The translations under genes were made by a program, and so were the position numbers. This document shows, one piece after another, positions 41,501 to 53,907 of a stretch of DNA of 64,000 nt. A model generated the notes under the pieces. That model searched no databases and was not told the origin of the DNA. It saw only the letters and a list, made by a program, of their open reading frames with translations. Each line of letters opens with the position of its first letter. Position 1 is the stretch's first letter. Origin of the DNA: Elmis aenea (lineage: Eukaryota > Arthropoda > Insecta > Coleoptera > Elmidae); contig OX393578.1 of NCBI GenBank assembly GCA_947652605.1, forward strand, positions 56,365,415 through 56,429,414, read 5' to 3'.

Positions 41501-44500
41501 CGAGGTATAAAAGTTTAACTACGAACATCCTAATGGTTTTCTAAATACAAATTATATTCAATTATATTATTCTACGATATGTTACAAAATGTGTGGGTAC
41601 TTTATAAGAAATATCAAATCAACGAGGTATAAAAGTTTAACTACAAACGCCCAAATGATTTTCAAAATACAAAATATATTCAATTATTATTGCTACGTTA
41701 TGTTACAAAATGTGTAGGTACTTTATAAGAAATATCAAATCAACGAGGTATAAAAGTTTAACTACGAACGACCTAATGATTTTCTAAATACAAAATACAT
41801 TCAATTATTATTGCCACGTTATGTTACAAAATAATACGAACGACCAAATGATTTTCAAAATACAAAATTTATTCAGTTGATATTGCTACGTTATGTTACA
41901 AAATACGAACGACCATATCATTTTCAAAAAAATATATATTCAATTATTATTGCCACGTTATGTTACAAAATATTTAGTTATTTTATAAGAAATATCAGAT
42001 CAACGAGGTATATGAATTTAAAAGTTTAACTGCGAACGACCAAATGATTTTCTAAATACAAAATATATTCAATTATTATTCTACGATATGTTACAAAATG
42101 TGTAGGTACTTTATAAGAAATATCAAATCAACGAGGTATAAAAGTTTAACTACGAACATCCTAATGGTTTTCAAAATACAATATATTCAATTATTATTCT
42201 ACGATGTGTTACAAAATGTGTAGGTACTTTATAAGAAATATCAAATCAACCAGCTATAAAAAAGTTTAAATACGAACGCCCAAATGATTTTCAAAATACA
42301 AAATATATTTAATTATTGTTCTACGATATGTTAAAAAATGTGTAGGTACTTTATAAGAAATATCAAATCAACGAGGTATAAAAGTTTAACTACGAACATC
42401 CTAATGGTTTTTTAAATACAAATTATATTCAATTATATTATTCTACGATATGTTACAAAATGTGTAGGTACTTTATAAGAAATATCGAATCAACGAGGTA
42501 TAAAAGTTTAACTACGAACGCCCAAATGATTTTTAAAATACAAAATATATTCAATTATTATTCTACGATATGTTACAAAATGTGTAGGTACTTTATAAGA
42601 AATATCAAATCAACGAGGTATAAAAGTTTAACTACGAACATCCTAATGGTTTTCTAAATACAAATTATATTCAATTATATTATTCTACGATATGTTACAA
42701 AATGTGTAGGTACTTTATAAGAAATATCAAATCAACGAGGTATAAAAGTTTAACTACGAACGACCTAATGATTTTCTAAATACAAAATATATTCAATTAT
42801 TATTGCCACGTTATGTTACAAAATACGAACGACCTAATGATTTTCTAAATACAAAATTTATTCAGTTGATATTGCTACGTTATGTTACAAAATACGAACG
42901 ACCATATCATTTTCAAAAAAATATATATTCAATTATTATTGCCACGTTATGTTACAAAATACGAACGACCTAATGATTTTCTAAATACAAAATTTATTCA
43001 GTTGATATTGCTACGTTATGTTACAAAATACGAACGACCATATCATTTTCAAAAAAATATATAATCAATTATTATTGCCACGTTATGTTACAAAATACGA
43101 ACGACCTAATGATTTTCTAAATACAAAATTTATTCAGTTGATATTGCTACGTTATGTTACAAAATACGAACGACCATATCATTTTCAAAAAAATATATAT
43201 TCAATTATTATTGCCACGTTATGTTACAAAATACGAACGACCTAATGATTTTCTAAATACAAAATATATTCAATTATTATTGCCACGTTATGTTACAAAA
43301 TACGAACGACCTAATGATTTTCTAAATACAAACTATATTCAATTATCATTGCCACGTTATGTTACAAAATACGAACGACCAAATGATTTTCAAAATACAA
43401 AATTTATTCAGTTGATATTGCTACGTTATGTTACAAAATACGAACGACCATATCATTTTCAAAAAAATATATATTCAATTATTATTGCCACGTTATGTTA
43501 CAAAATATTTAGTTATTTTATAAGAAATATCAGATCAACGAGGTATATGAATTTAAAAGTTTAACTGCGAACGACCAAATGATTTTCTAAATACAAAATA
43601 TATTCAATTATTATTCTACGATATGTTACAAAATGTGTAGGTACTTTATAAGAAATATCAAATCAACCAGCTATAAAAAAGTTTAAATACGAACGCCCAA
43701 ATGATTTTCAAAATACAAAATATATTTAATTATTGTTCTACGATATGTTACAAAATGTGTAGGTACTTTATAAGAAATATCAAATTAACGAGGTATAAAA
43801 GTTTAACTACGAACGCCCGAATGATTTTCTAAATACAAAATATATTCAATTATTGTTCTACGATATGTTACAAAATGTGTAGGTACTTTATAAGAAATAT
43901 CAAATCAACGAGGCATAAAAGTTTAACTACGAACATCCTAATGGTTTTCTAAATACAAATTATATTCAATTATTATTCTACGATATCTTACAAAATGTGT
44001 AGGTACTTTATAAGAAATATCAAATCAACCAGGTATAAAAAAGTTTAAATACGAACGCCCAAATGATTTTCAAAATACAAAATATATTTAATTATTGTTC
44101 TACGATATGTTACAAAATGTGTAGGTACTTTATAAGAAATATCAAATCAACGAGGCATAAAAGTTTAACTACGAACATCCTAATGGTTTTCTAAATACAA
44201 ATTATATTCAATTATTATTCTACGATATGTTACAAAATGTGTAGGTACTTTATAAGAAATATCAAATCAACGAGGTATAAAAGTTTAACTGCGAACGACC
44301 AAATGATTTTCTAAATACAAAATATATTCAATTATTATTCTACGATATGTTACAAAATGTGTAGGTACTTTATAAGAAATATCAAATCAACCAGCTATAA
44401 AAAAGTTTAAATACGAACGCCCAAATGATTTTCAAAATACAAAATATATTTAATTATTGTTCTACGATATGTTACAAAATGTGTAGGTACTTTATAAGAA

Positions 44501-47500
44501 ATATCAAATTAACGAGGTATAAAAGTTTAACTACGAACGCCCGAATGATTTTCTAAATACAAAATATATTCAATTATTGTTCTACGATATGTTACAAAAT
44601 GTGTAGGTACTTTATAAGAAATATCAAATCAACCAGCTATAAAAAAGTTTAAATACGAACGCCCAAATGATTTTCAAAATACAAAATATATTTAATTATT
44701 GTTCTACGATATGTTACAAAATGTGTAGGTACTTAATAAGAAATATCAAATCAACGAGGTATAAAAGTTTAACTACGAACATCCTAATGGTTTTTTAAAT
44801 ACAAATTATATTCAATTATATTATTCTACGATATGTTACAAAATGTGTAGGTACTTTATAAGAAATATCGAATCAACGAGGTATAAAAGTTTAACTACGA
44901 ACGCCCAAATGATTTTCAAAATACAAAATATATTCAATTATTATTCTACGATATGTTACAAAATGTGTAGGTACTTTATAAGAAATATCAAATCAACGAG
45001 GTATAAAAGTTTAACTACGAACATCCTAATGGTTTTCTAAATACAAATTATATTCAATTATATTATTCTACGATATGTTACAAAATGTGTAGGTACTTTA
45101 TAAGAAATATCAAATCAACGAGGTATAAAAGTTTAACTACGAACGACCTAATGATTTTCTAAATACAAAATATATTCAATTATTATTGCCACGTTATGTT
45201 ACAAAATACGAACGACCTAATGATTTTCTAAATACAAACTATATTCAATTATCATTGCCACGTTATGTTACAAAATACGAACGACCAAATGATTTTCAAA
45301 ATACAAAATTTATTCAGTTGATATTGCTACGTTATGTTACAAAATACGAACGACCATATCATTATCAAAAAAATATATATTCAATTATTATTGCCACGTT
45401 ATGTTACAAAATATTTAGTTATTTTATAAGAAATATCAGATCAACGAGGTATATGAATTTAAAAGTTTAACTGCGAACGACCAAATGATTTTCTAAATAC
45501 AAAATATATTCAATTATTATTCTACGATATGTTACAAAATGTGTAGGTACTTTATAAGAAATATCAAATCAACCAGCTATAAAAAAGTTTAAATACGAAC
45601 GCCCAAATGATTTTCTAAATACAAATTATATTCAATTATTATTCTACGATATGTTACAAAATGTGTAGGTACTTTATAAGAAATATCAAATCGATGAGGT
45701 ATAAAAGTTTAACTACGAACATCCTTATGGTTTTCTAAATACAAATTATATTCAATTATTATTCTACGATATGTTACAAAATGTGTAGGTACTTTATAAG
45801 AAATATCAAATTAACGAGGTATAAAAGTTTAACTACGAACGGCCGAATGATTTTCTAAATACAAAATATATTCAATTATTATTCTACGATATGTTACAAA
45901 ATGTGTAGGTACTTTATGAGAAATATCAAATCAACGAGGTATAAAAGTTTAACTACGAACATCCTAATGGTTTTCTAAATACAAATTATATTCCATTGTA
46001 TTATTCTACGATATGTTACAAAATGTGTAGGTACTTTATAAGAAATATCAAATCAACGAGGCATAAAAGTTTAACTACGAACATCCTAATGGTTTTCTAA
46101 ATACAAATTATATTCAATTATTATTCTACGATATCTTACAAAATGTGTAGGTACTTTATAAGAAATATCAAATCAACCAGCTATAAAAAAGTTTAAATAC
46201 GAACGCCCAAATGATTTTCAAAATACAAAATATATTTAATTATTGTTCTACGATATGTTACAAAATGTGTAGGTACTTTATAAGAAATATCAAATCAACG
46301 AGGCATAAAAGTTTAACTACGAACATCCTAATGGTTTTCTAATTACAAATTATATTCAATTATTATTCTACGATATGTTACAAAATGTGTAGGTACTTTA
46401 TAAGAAATATCAAATCAACGAGGTATAAAAGTTTAACTACGAACGACCTAATAATTTTCTAAATACAAAATATATTCAATTATTATTGCCACGTTATGTT
46501 GCAAAATACGAACGACCAAATGATTTTTAAAATCCAAATTTATTCAATATATATTGCTTCGTTATGTTACAAAATACGAACGACCATATCATTTTCAAAA
46601 AAAAATATATTCAATTATTATTGCCACGTTATGTTACAAACTATTTAGTTACTTTATAAGAAATATCAGATCAACGAGGTATATAAATTTAAAAGTTTAA
46701 CTGCGAACGACCAAATGATTTTCTAAATACAAAATATATTCAATTATTATTCTACGATATGTTACAAAATGTGTAGGTACTTTATAAGAAATATCAAATC
46801 AACCAGCTATAAAAAAGTTTAAATACGAACGCCCAAATGATTTTCTAAATACCAATTATATTCAATTATTATTCTACGATATGTTACAAAATGTGTAGGT
46901 ACTTTTTAAGAAATATCAAATCAACCAGGTATAAAAAAGTTTAAATACGAACGCCCAAATGATTTTCAAAATACAAAATATATTTAATTATTGTTCTACG
47001 ATATGTTACAAAATGTGTAGGTACTTTATAAGAAATATCAAATCGATGAGGTATAAAAGTTTAACTACGAACATCCTAATGGTTTTCTAAATACAAATTA
47101 TATTCAATTATTACTCTACGATATGTTACAAAATGTGTAGGTACTTTATAAGAAATATCAAATCAACCAGGTATAAAAAAGTTTAAATACGAACGCCCAA
47201 ATGATTTTCAAAATACAAAATATATTTAATTATTGTTCTACGATATGTTACAAAATGTGTAGGTACTTTATAAGAAATATCAAATCGTTGAGGTATAAAA
47301 GTTTAACTACGAACATCCTAATGGTTTTCAAAATACAAATTATATTTAATTATTATTCTACGATGTGTTACAAAATGTGTAGGTACTTTATAAGAAATAT
47401 CAAATCAACGAGGTATAAAAGTTTAACTACGAACATCCTAATGGTTTTCAAAATACAAATTATATTCAATTATTATTCTACGATGTGTTACAAAATGTGT

Positions 47501-50500
47501 AGGTACTTTATAAGAAATATCAAATCAACGAGGTATAAAAGTTTAACTACGAACATCCTAATGGTTTTCAAAATACAAATTATATTCAATTATTATTCTA
47601 CGATGTGTTACAAAATGTGTAGGTACTTTATAAGAAATATCAAATCAACCAGCTATAAAAAAGTTTAAATACGAACGCCCAAATGATTTTCTAAATACAA
47701 ATTATATTCAATTATTATTCTACGATGTGTTACAAAATGTGTAGGTACTTTATAAGAAATATCAAATCAACGAGGTATAAAAGTTTAACTACGAACGCCC
47801 AAATGATTTTCTAAATACAAAATATATTCAATTATTGTTCTACGATATGTTACAAAATGTGTAGGTACTTTATAAGAAATATCAAATCAACCAGGTATAA
47901 AAGTTTAACTACGAACATCCTAATGGTTTTCAAAATACAAATTATATTCAATTATTATTCTACGATGTGTTACAAAATGTGTAGGTACTTTATAAGAAAT
48001 ATCAAATCAACCAGCTATAAAAAAGTTTAAATACGAACGCCCAAATGATTTTCTAAATACAAATTATATTCAATTATTATTCTACGATATGTTACAAAAT
48101 GTGTAGGTACTTTATAAGAAATATCAAATCGATAAAAGTTTAACTACGAACGACCTAATGATTTTCTAAATACAAAATATTTTCAATTATTATTCTACGA
48201 TATGTTACAAAATGTGTAGGTACTTTATAAGAAATATCAAATCAGCGAGGTATAAAAGTTTAACTACGAACATCCTAATGGTTTTCTAAATACAAATTAT
48301 ATTCAATTATTATTCTAGGATGTGTTACAAAATGTGTAGGTACTTTATAAGAAATATCAAATCAACCAGCTATAAAAAAGTTTAAATACAAACGCCCAAA
48401 TGATTTTCTAAATACAAATTATATTCAATTATTATTCTACGATATGTTACAAAATGTGTAGGTACTTTATAAGAAATATCAAATCGATGAGGTATAAAAG
48501 TTTAACTACGAACATCCTAATGATTTTCAGAATACAAAATATATTCAATTATTATTCTACGATATGTTACAAAATCTGTAGGTACTTTATAAGAAATATC
48601 AAATCAACGAGGAATAAAAGTTTAACTACGAACGACCTAATGATTTTCTAAATACAAAATACATTCAATTATTATTGCTACGTTATGTTACAAAATACGA
48701 ACGACCATATCATTTTCAAAAAAATAAATATTCAATTATTATTGCCACGTTATGTTACAAAATATTTAGTTATTTTATAAGAAATATCAGATCAACGAGG
48801 TATATGAATTTAAAAGTTTAACTGCGAACGACCAAATCATTTTCTAAATACAAAATATATTCAATTATTGTTCTACGATATGTTACAAAATGTGTAGGTA
48901 CTTTATAAGAAATATCAAATCAACGAGGTATAGAAAGTTTAACTACGAACATCCTAATGGTTTTCTAAATACAAATTATATTCAATTATTATTCTACGAT
49001 ATGTTACAAAATGTGTAGGTACTTTATAAGAAATATCAAATCAACGAGGTATAAAAGTTTAACTACGAACGCCCAAATGATTTTCAAAATACAAAATATA
49101 TTTAATTATTATTCTACGATATGTTACAAAATGTGTAGGTACTTTATAAGAAATATCAAATCAACGAGGTATAAAAGTTTAACTACGAACGCCCAAATGA
49201 TTTTCAAAATACAAATATATTTAATTATTATTCTACGATATGTTACAAAATGTGTAGGTACTTTATAAGAAATATCAAATCAACGAGGTATAAAAGTTTA
49301 ACTACGAACATCCTAATGGTTTTCTAAATACAAATTATATTCAATTATTATTCTACGATGTGTTACAAAATGTGTAGGTACTTTATAAGAAATATCAAAT
49401 CAATGAGGTATAAAAGTTTAACTACGAACATCGTAATGGTTTTCTAAATACAAATTATATTCAATTATTATTCTACGATATGTTACAAAATGTGTAGGTA
49501 CTTTATAAGAAATATCAAATCAACGAGGTATAAAAGTTTAACTACTAACATCCTAATGGTTTTCTAAATACAAATTATATTCAATTATTATTCTACGATA
49601 TTACAAAATGTGTAGGTACTTTATAAGAAATATCAAATCAACCAGGTATAAAAAAGTTTAAATACGAACGCCCAAATGATTTTCAAATTACAAAATACTC
49701 TATATTTAATTATTGTTCTACGATATGTTAAAAAATGTGTAGGTTCTTTATAAGAAATATTAAATCAACGAGGTATAAAAGTTTAACTACGAACATCCCA
49801 ATGGTTTTCTAAATACAAATTATATTCAATTATATTATTCTACGATATGTTACAAAATGTGTAGGTACTTTATAAGAAATATCAAATCAACGAGGTATAA
49901 AAGTTTAACTACGAACGCCCAAATGATTTTTAAAATACAAAATATATTCAATTATTATTCTACGATATGTTACAAAATGTGTAGGTACTTTATATGAAAT
50001 ATCAAATCAACGAGGTATAAAAGTTTAACTACGAACGACCTAATGATTTTCTAAATACAAAATATATTCAATTATTTTTGCCACGTTATGTTACAAAATA
50101 CGAACGACAAAATCATTTTCAAAAAAATATATATTCAATTATTATTGCCACGTTATGTTACAAATTATTTAGTTACTTTATAAGAAATATCAGATCAACA
50201 AGGTATATGAATTTAAAAGTTCAACTGCGAACGACCAAATGATTTTCTAAATACAAAATATATTCAATTATTATTCTACGATATGTTACAAAATGTGTAG
50301 GTACTTTATAAGAAATATCAAATCAACGAGGCATAAAAATTTAACTACGAACATCCTAATGGTTTTCTAAATACAAATTATATTCAATTATTATTCTACG
50401 ATATGTTACAAACTGTGTAGGTACTTTATAAGAAATATCAAATCAACGAGGTATAAAAGTTTAACTCAGGACATCCTAATGATTTTGTAAATACAAATTA

Positions 50501-51583
50501 TTGTCAATTATTATTCTACGATATCTTACAAAATGTGTAGGTACTTTATAAGAAATATCAAATCAACCAGGTATAAAAGTTTAAATACGAACGCCCAAAT
50601 GATTTTCAAAATACAAAATATATTTAATTATTGTTCTACGATATGTTACAAAATGTGTAGGTACTTTATAAGATATATCAAATCAACGAGGTATAAAAGT
50701 TTAACTACGAACGCCCAAATGATTTTCAAAATACAAAATATATTTAATTATTGTTCTACGATATGTTACAAAATGTGTAGTTACTTTATAAGAAATATCA
50801 AATCAACGAGGTATAAATTATTAACTACGAACATCCTAATGGTTTTCTAAATACAAATTATATTCAATTATATTATTCTACGATATGTTACAAAATGTGT
50901 AGGTACTTTATAAGAAATATCAAATCAACGAGGTATAAATTATTAACTACGAACATCCTAATGGTTTTCTAAATACAAATTATATTCAATTATATTATTC
51001 TACGATATGTTACAAAATGTGTAGGTACTTTATAAGAAATATCAAATCAACAAGGTATAAAAATTTAACTACGAACGCCTAAATGATTTTCAAAATACAA
51101 AATATATTTAATTATTATTCTACGATATGTTACAAAATGTGTAGGTACTTTATAAGAAATATCAAATCAACGAGGTATAAAAGTTTAACTACGTACGACC
51201 TACTGATTTTCTAAATACAAAATATATTCAATTATTATTGCCACGTTATGTTACAAAATATTTAGTTACTTTATAAGAAATATCAGTTCAACGAGGTATA
51301 TGAATTTAAAAGTTTAACTGCGAACGACCAAATGATTTTCTAAATACAAAATATATTCAAATATTATTGCCACGTTATGTTACAAAATACGAACGACCAT
51401 ATGATTTAAAAAAATATATATATTCAATTATTATTGCCACGTTATGTTACAAAATATTTAGTTACTTTATAAGAAATATCAGTTTAACAAGGTATATGAA
51501 TTTAAAAGTTTAACTGCGAACGACCAATTGATTTTCTAAATACAAAATATATTCAATTATTATTCTACGATATGTTACAAAAT
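38526..51583 (+). repeat. less ordered distal part of the 120 bp array
   Basis: Monomer types alternate without a clear kilobase-scale unit, apart from a local 2.4 kb similarity (42460-43560 resembles 44843-45470). Near 47.3-47.7 kb several consecutive monomers are almost identical. Variants such as GATGTGTTACAAAATG and AATCGATGAGG are found only here. Divergence rises toward the right edge, where the array ends abruptly at 51583. Confidence 0.75.
42800..43510 (+). repeat. block of 68 bp short monomers in 136 bp dimers
   Basis: Here the 120 bp monomer is replaced by a 68 bp form in which 52 bp are missing between TTACAAAAT and ACGAACGACC, removing the GTGTAGGTAC and TATAAAAG blocks. Pairs of short monomers (one with CCACGTTATG, one with TTGATATTGCTACG) form 136 bp dimers, seen with offsets of exactly 136 bp at 42882, 43018 and 43154. 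Smaller groups of short monomers occur in each higher-order unit (for example 13111-13245). Confidence 0.9.
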
Positions 51584-53491
51584 AATAGAATATGGGAGTA
51601 CTATAAGTTTTAATCATTAATGAATTTTTTATAGTAACATTTCTCAATACTAATTGCACGCCAAAAGTATTTTAAGTTACAATTTTACTACTAAATTCTG
51701 CGAACGTAAGTAATTTAAATGAATATTTTAAATACTTTTAGAATTTTTTAATTTTTTCATAAAAAAACAAAAAAAAACTTTCTGCTTTGTAGTAATTGCT
51801 ATTTTCTCCATGTACTGTTTACTACTTTTACGTTTTAGAAATGCAAGTTACCAAAAGTGTAGAAAATAGAAAGTAATTTGAGTTCATTGCAATGGCTCCA
51901 TACTTAACTTTATTTTTAAAGAACTTAAAATATTTTAACAACAATTTTATTACTTCAAACGATTAATTTTACGGATGCTGTGATCTTTAAAGCTTTTTTG
52001 TTTTTAATTAGGCTAAACAATTTTCCAGAATCTTATTTCCAGTTTAAATACAAACACTATTTGATCACGTTTTTGCATAACTTGCACATCTATTTGTACA
52101 ATTGAGATTCTGTTTGATTGGATATTCAGGTTGCATTTTGTACAGCTTTCGACATTTCAAGCCCCTATGAATATAGGCACGGGTGTGAAGATTTCAGTCA
52201 ATTCATTATATCAGCACGGCTACACTTTAATCGACGACAATTTCATTATATAGGAACAACAATCGATAGATTTTTATTTTTATTTTCATATGAAATCATA
52301 CTTTTAAGTTTCGATAGCTTGGGGCTTAAAAAACTTTGTACATATATTTCTTGAATATCCTACTAAATTTAAACAACCTTATGTGCTGCAAGAGTAGTAA
52401 ACAATGCATTTGAAAGCGATAAGCATTAGTAAAACTAACTTAATTCATGCAATTTTAAAAAACTGTGTCTCATTTACCAATTTAATAGTTATTGAGCCTG
52501 TTTTTTTTTTGTAATAACGCGCAAGTAAAAATAAGGATTGTGTGTTTTTTTTTAATTACTGCTTGAACGTGTAAATTATTTAGAAACAATAGCTTTTGGC
52601 TAGCTGATCAGGCCTATGACAAAAGGTAAAGAATTTTTTTTAAATTTAAAACCGAATTTACTCTATGTTACATCTTCAATAACTTTTGATATTGCTAACA
52701 GAAAACTGTTTCATTCTTGAACATGTTTAAATGTATTTTTCTACTGTTTATAACAACAAATATAATGCCTGTTTGTTCTTGAAACGTTTTAATAATTAAT
52801 ACTGCATGCAAAACTGCAGGTTCGTCAATCAATTCTACTTTTTTTAGTAAGTACATGAAATAAACGCTTTAACTGTATCATATTTTATAATACTACTGCA
52901 CTACTGTTTTAAAACAAAAATTCGACTGTTTAGCGACGTCTATGCACTTTGCCGTTTAAAATAATAACTTGTAAAAATGCCCTATGTTAGCTTTTTAACA
53001 AATTTTCGTATGAGATTAGTTTAGAGGTTTAAACTTTTGTATGTGGTGTTCGCTGTTTTTTATGCGTCTTAGTTCCAAACTGTGTGGTTTAAAAAATGGA
53101 AAATGCGTCAATTTACACCTGCACGCACTTTTTTGCACTTAGAAAACTTATGCAACAAATTTAATAAGAATACTAAATGACATTACTCGGTTGGCTTAAT
53201 TATTTTACATGATCACTAGCAAACTAAAAAAAAAACTTCACCATCAGCTTGAGTAATATCTGTTTAATTCCGATGTATGGTAGTTTGCTTGTTTTTTTGC
53301 TAACAAGGGACTAGTAACCTTGATAAAGGTGCGTTACTTGATGCGATGCAGTTTTGAAGCTTCTATCTTTTACTCGTTTAATAGCTGAAATATTAATGTT
53401 CACGGTTGTGTCGAAATGTTTATGGTGGATTTGATTATTAGTGGTAAATATTTTATTGGGCGCTTGATATTGCATTTGTATGTGGTAGTAT

Positions 53492-53554
53492 TATATAACC
53501 GTCATGTTTTGCATGCACTATCAGTTGTGAAAAGTACTTGGTGTTCTTAAGTCA
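53492..53554 (+). promoter_or_regulatory. TATA + Inr + DPE core promoter, unit I
   Basis: TATATAA at 53492-53498, TCAGTT at 53521-53526 and AGTCA at 53550-53554. Taking the A of TCAGT (53523) as +1, the TATA box begins at -31 and AGTCA occupies +28 to +32, fitting the DPE consensus RGWYV. All three arthropod core elements are thus at their canonical distances. It directs transcription into the 123 bp array about 385 bp downstream. Confidence 0.65.
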
Positions 53555-53563
53555 TACATTGCT

Positions 53564-53683
53564 ATGGTTTTAATTATTTTATTACCTCAAATATCTGTAA
53601 AATACCATACGTTGCTTGTATGTTTTCTTTTGATTATGAGGCTTTGCTTAAAGTACGACACGTTTATTTTTGTTAATAACTAA
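53564..53683 (+). CDS. 39-codon small ORF downstream of the unit I promoter
   Basis: The first AUG of the predicted transcript, 41 nt after the start, with G at -3 and G at +4, a strong context. The 39-residue product begins MVLIILLPQISVKYHTLLVC, is hydrophobic in two segments (residues 2-7 and about 17-29), and ends YDTFIFVNN before TAA. This could be a small membrane peptide; no family is recognised. The ORF is open in units I, II and III, with one amino-acid change in II. Repeat homogenisation alone could explain that, so translation is unproven. Confidence 0.35.
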   Translation: MVLIILLPQISVKYHTLLVCFLLIMRLCLKYDTFIFVNN

Positions 53684-53907
53684 GTTTTTTAAATAACTTA
53701 TTGGCGTGCAATTCAGTTGTAGATTATTCACTAAAATACGCTAGCATTTATTAATACTCAATGTAATTGTATTTGCAAAAAATAGTCAAAGAACATTTAT
53801 TATTGACGTGTTTAGATTAATTTAAAAAATTGATGAGTTATCATTACCCAATTTAATTGTATTTCCAAGCTGTGTCAAAATCGTTTTTAATCAAAAAAGT
53901 TTTTATC

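Larger units (their letters stand above)
9576..51583 (+). ncRNA. candidate hsr-omega-like heat-shock repeat RNA gene
   Basis: A predicted heat-inducible long non-coding RNA. The HSE/TATA promoter faces right, and no heat-shock protein frame follows it; the only downstream frames are tiny or repeat-derived. Part order: GC-richer exon 1 with a 19-codon ORF (9635-9694), a plausible intron (10307-10715), about 0.75 kb of unique exon 2, two AATAAA signals (11414, 11456), then a 40 kb tandem array. Drosophila hsr-omega has the same order, where a short transcript ends before the repeats and a long nuclear one contains them and organises hnRNP-rich omega speckles; Chironomus telomeric Balbiani rings are similar heat-inducible repeat loci. 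Homology cannot be claimed from sequence, because hsr-omega evolves too fast; the match is in architecture. The 3' end is assigned to the end of the 120 bp array and is uncertain: transcription could stop earlier or continue into the next repeat region. An alternative is a heat-shock gene that lost its coding part beside an unrelated satellite. Confidence 0.55.
11462..51583 (+). repeat. 40 kb tandem array of a 120 bp monomer
   Basis: The basic monomer is 120 bp, visible as exact line-to-line repetition (for example 12181-12720). Conserved blocks are TTCTACGATATGTTACAAAA, TGTGTAGGTACTTTATAAG, AAATATCAAATCAACGAGG and TATAAAAGTTTAACTACGAA. Main sequence types differ in a linked block: ATCCTAATGG with TAAATACAAATT, GCCCAAATGA or GACCTAATGA with AAAATACAAAAT, and a roughly 126 bp type carrying TATATGAATTTAAAAG and CCACGTTATG. 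A 68 bp deletion form is interspersed. Dividing length by period gives roughly 330-370 monomers. Because 120 is a multiple of three, open frames run through up to four monomers; they start and stop with single-base variants and are not genes. Confidence 0.97.

Noticed and set aside
11730..50850. Dozens of plus-strand open frames of 60-155 codons with repeating peptides (MCRYFIRNIKSTRYKSLTT type)
   Set aside because: They arise because the 120 bp period is a multiple of three. A single-base variant (TTTTCTAAATAC versus TTTTCAAAATAC) makes or removes a stop, many begin at TTG rather than ATG, and no unit keeps the frame. They are repeat shadows, not a repetitive protein such as a silk or Balbiani-ring secretory protein.
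11462..51583. CRISPR-like array
   Set aside because: The whole 120 bp unit repeats without unique spacers, and the DNA is eukaryotic in character.
11462..51583. Ordinary centromeric or telomeric satellite
   Set aside because: Not excluded, but the short telomere repeat is absent, and the ordered promoter, small ORF, intron and poly(A) signals on one side fit an RNA gene better. Chromosomal position is needed to settle this.
52118..52354. 78-codon frame in the non-repetitive part of unit I
   Set aside because: It starts at TTG, and units II-IV carry a 5 bp insertion after CTATGAATATA that breaks the frame.
53356..53363. GAAGCTTC as a heat-shock element of the cassette promoters
   Set aside because: Only two pentamers (also in unit II as GAAGTTTC) with no third in phase, about 165 bp upstream of the start; insufficient for a confident HSF site.
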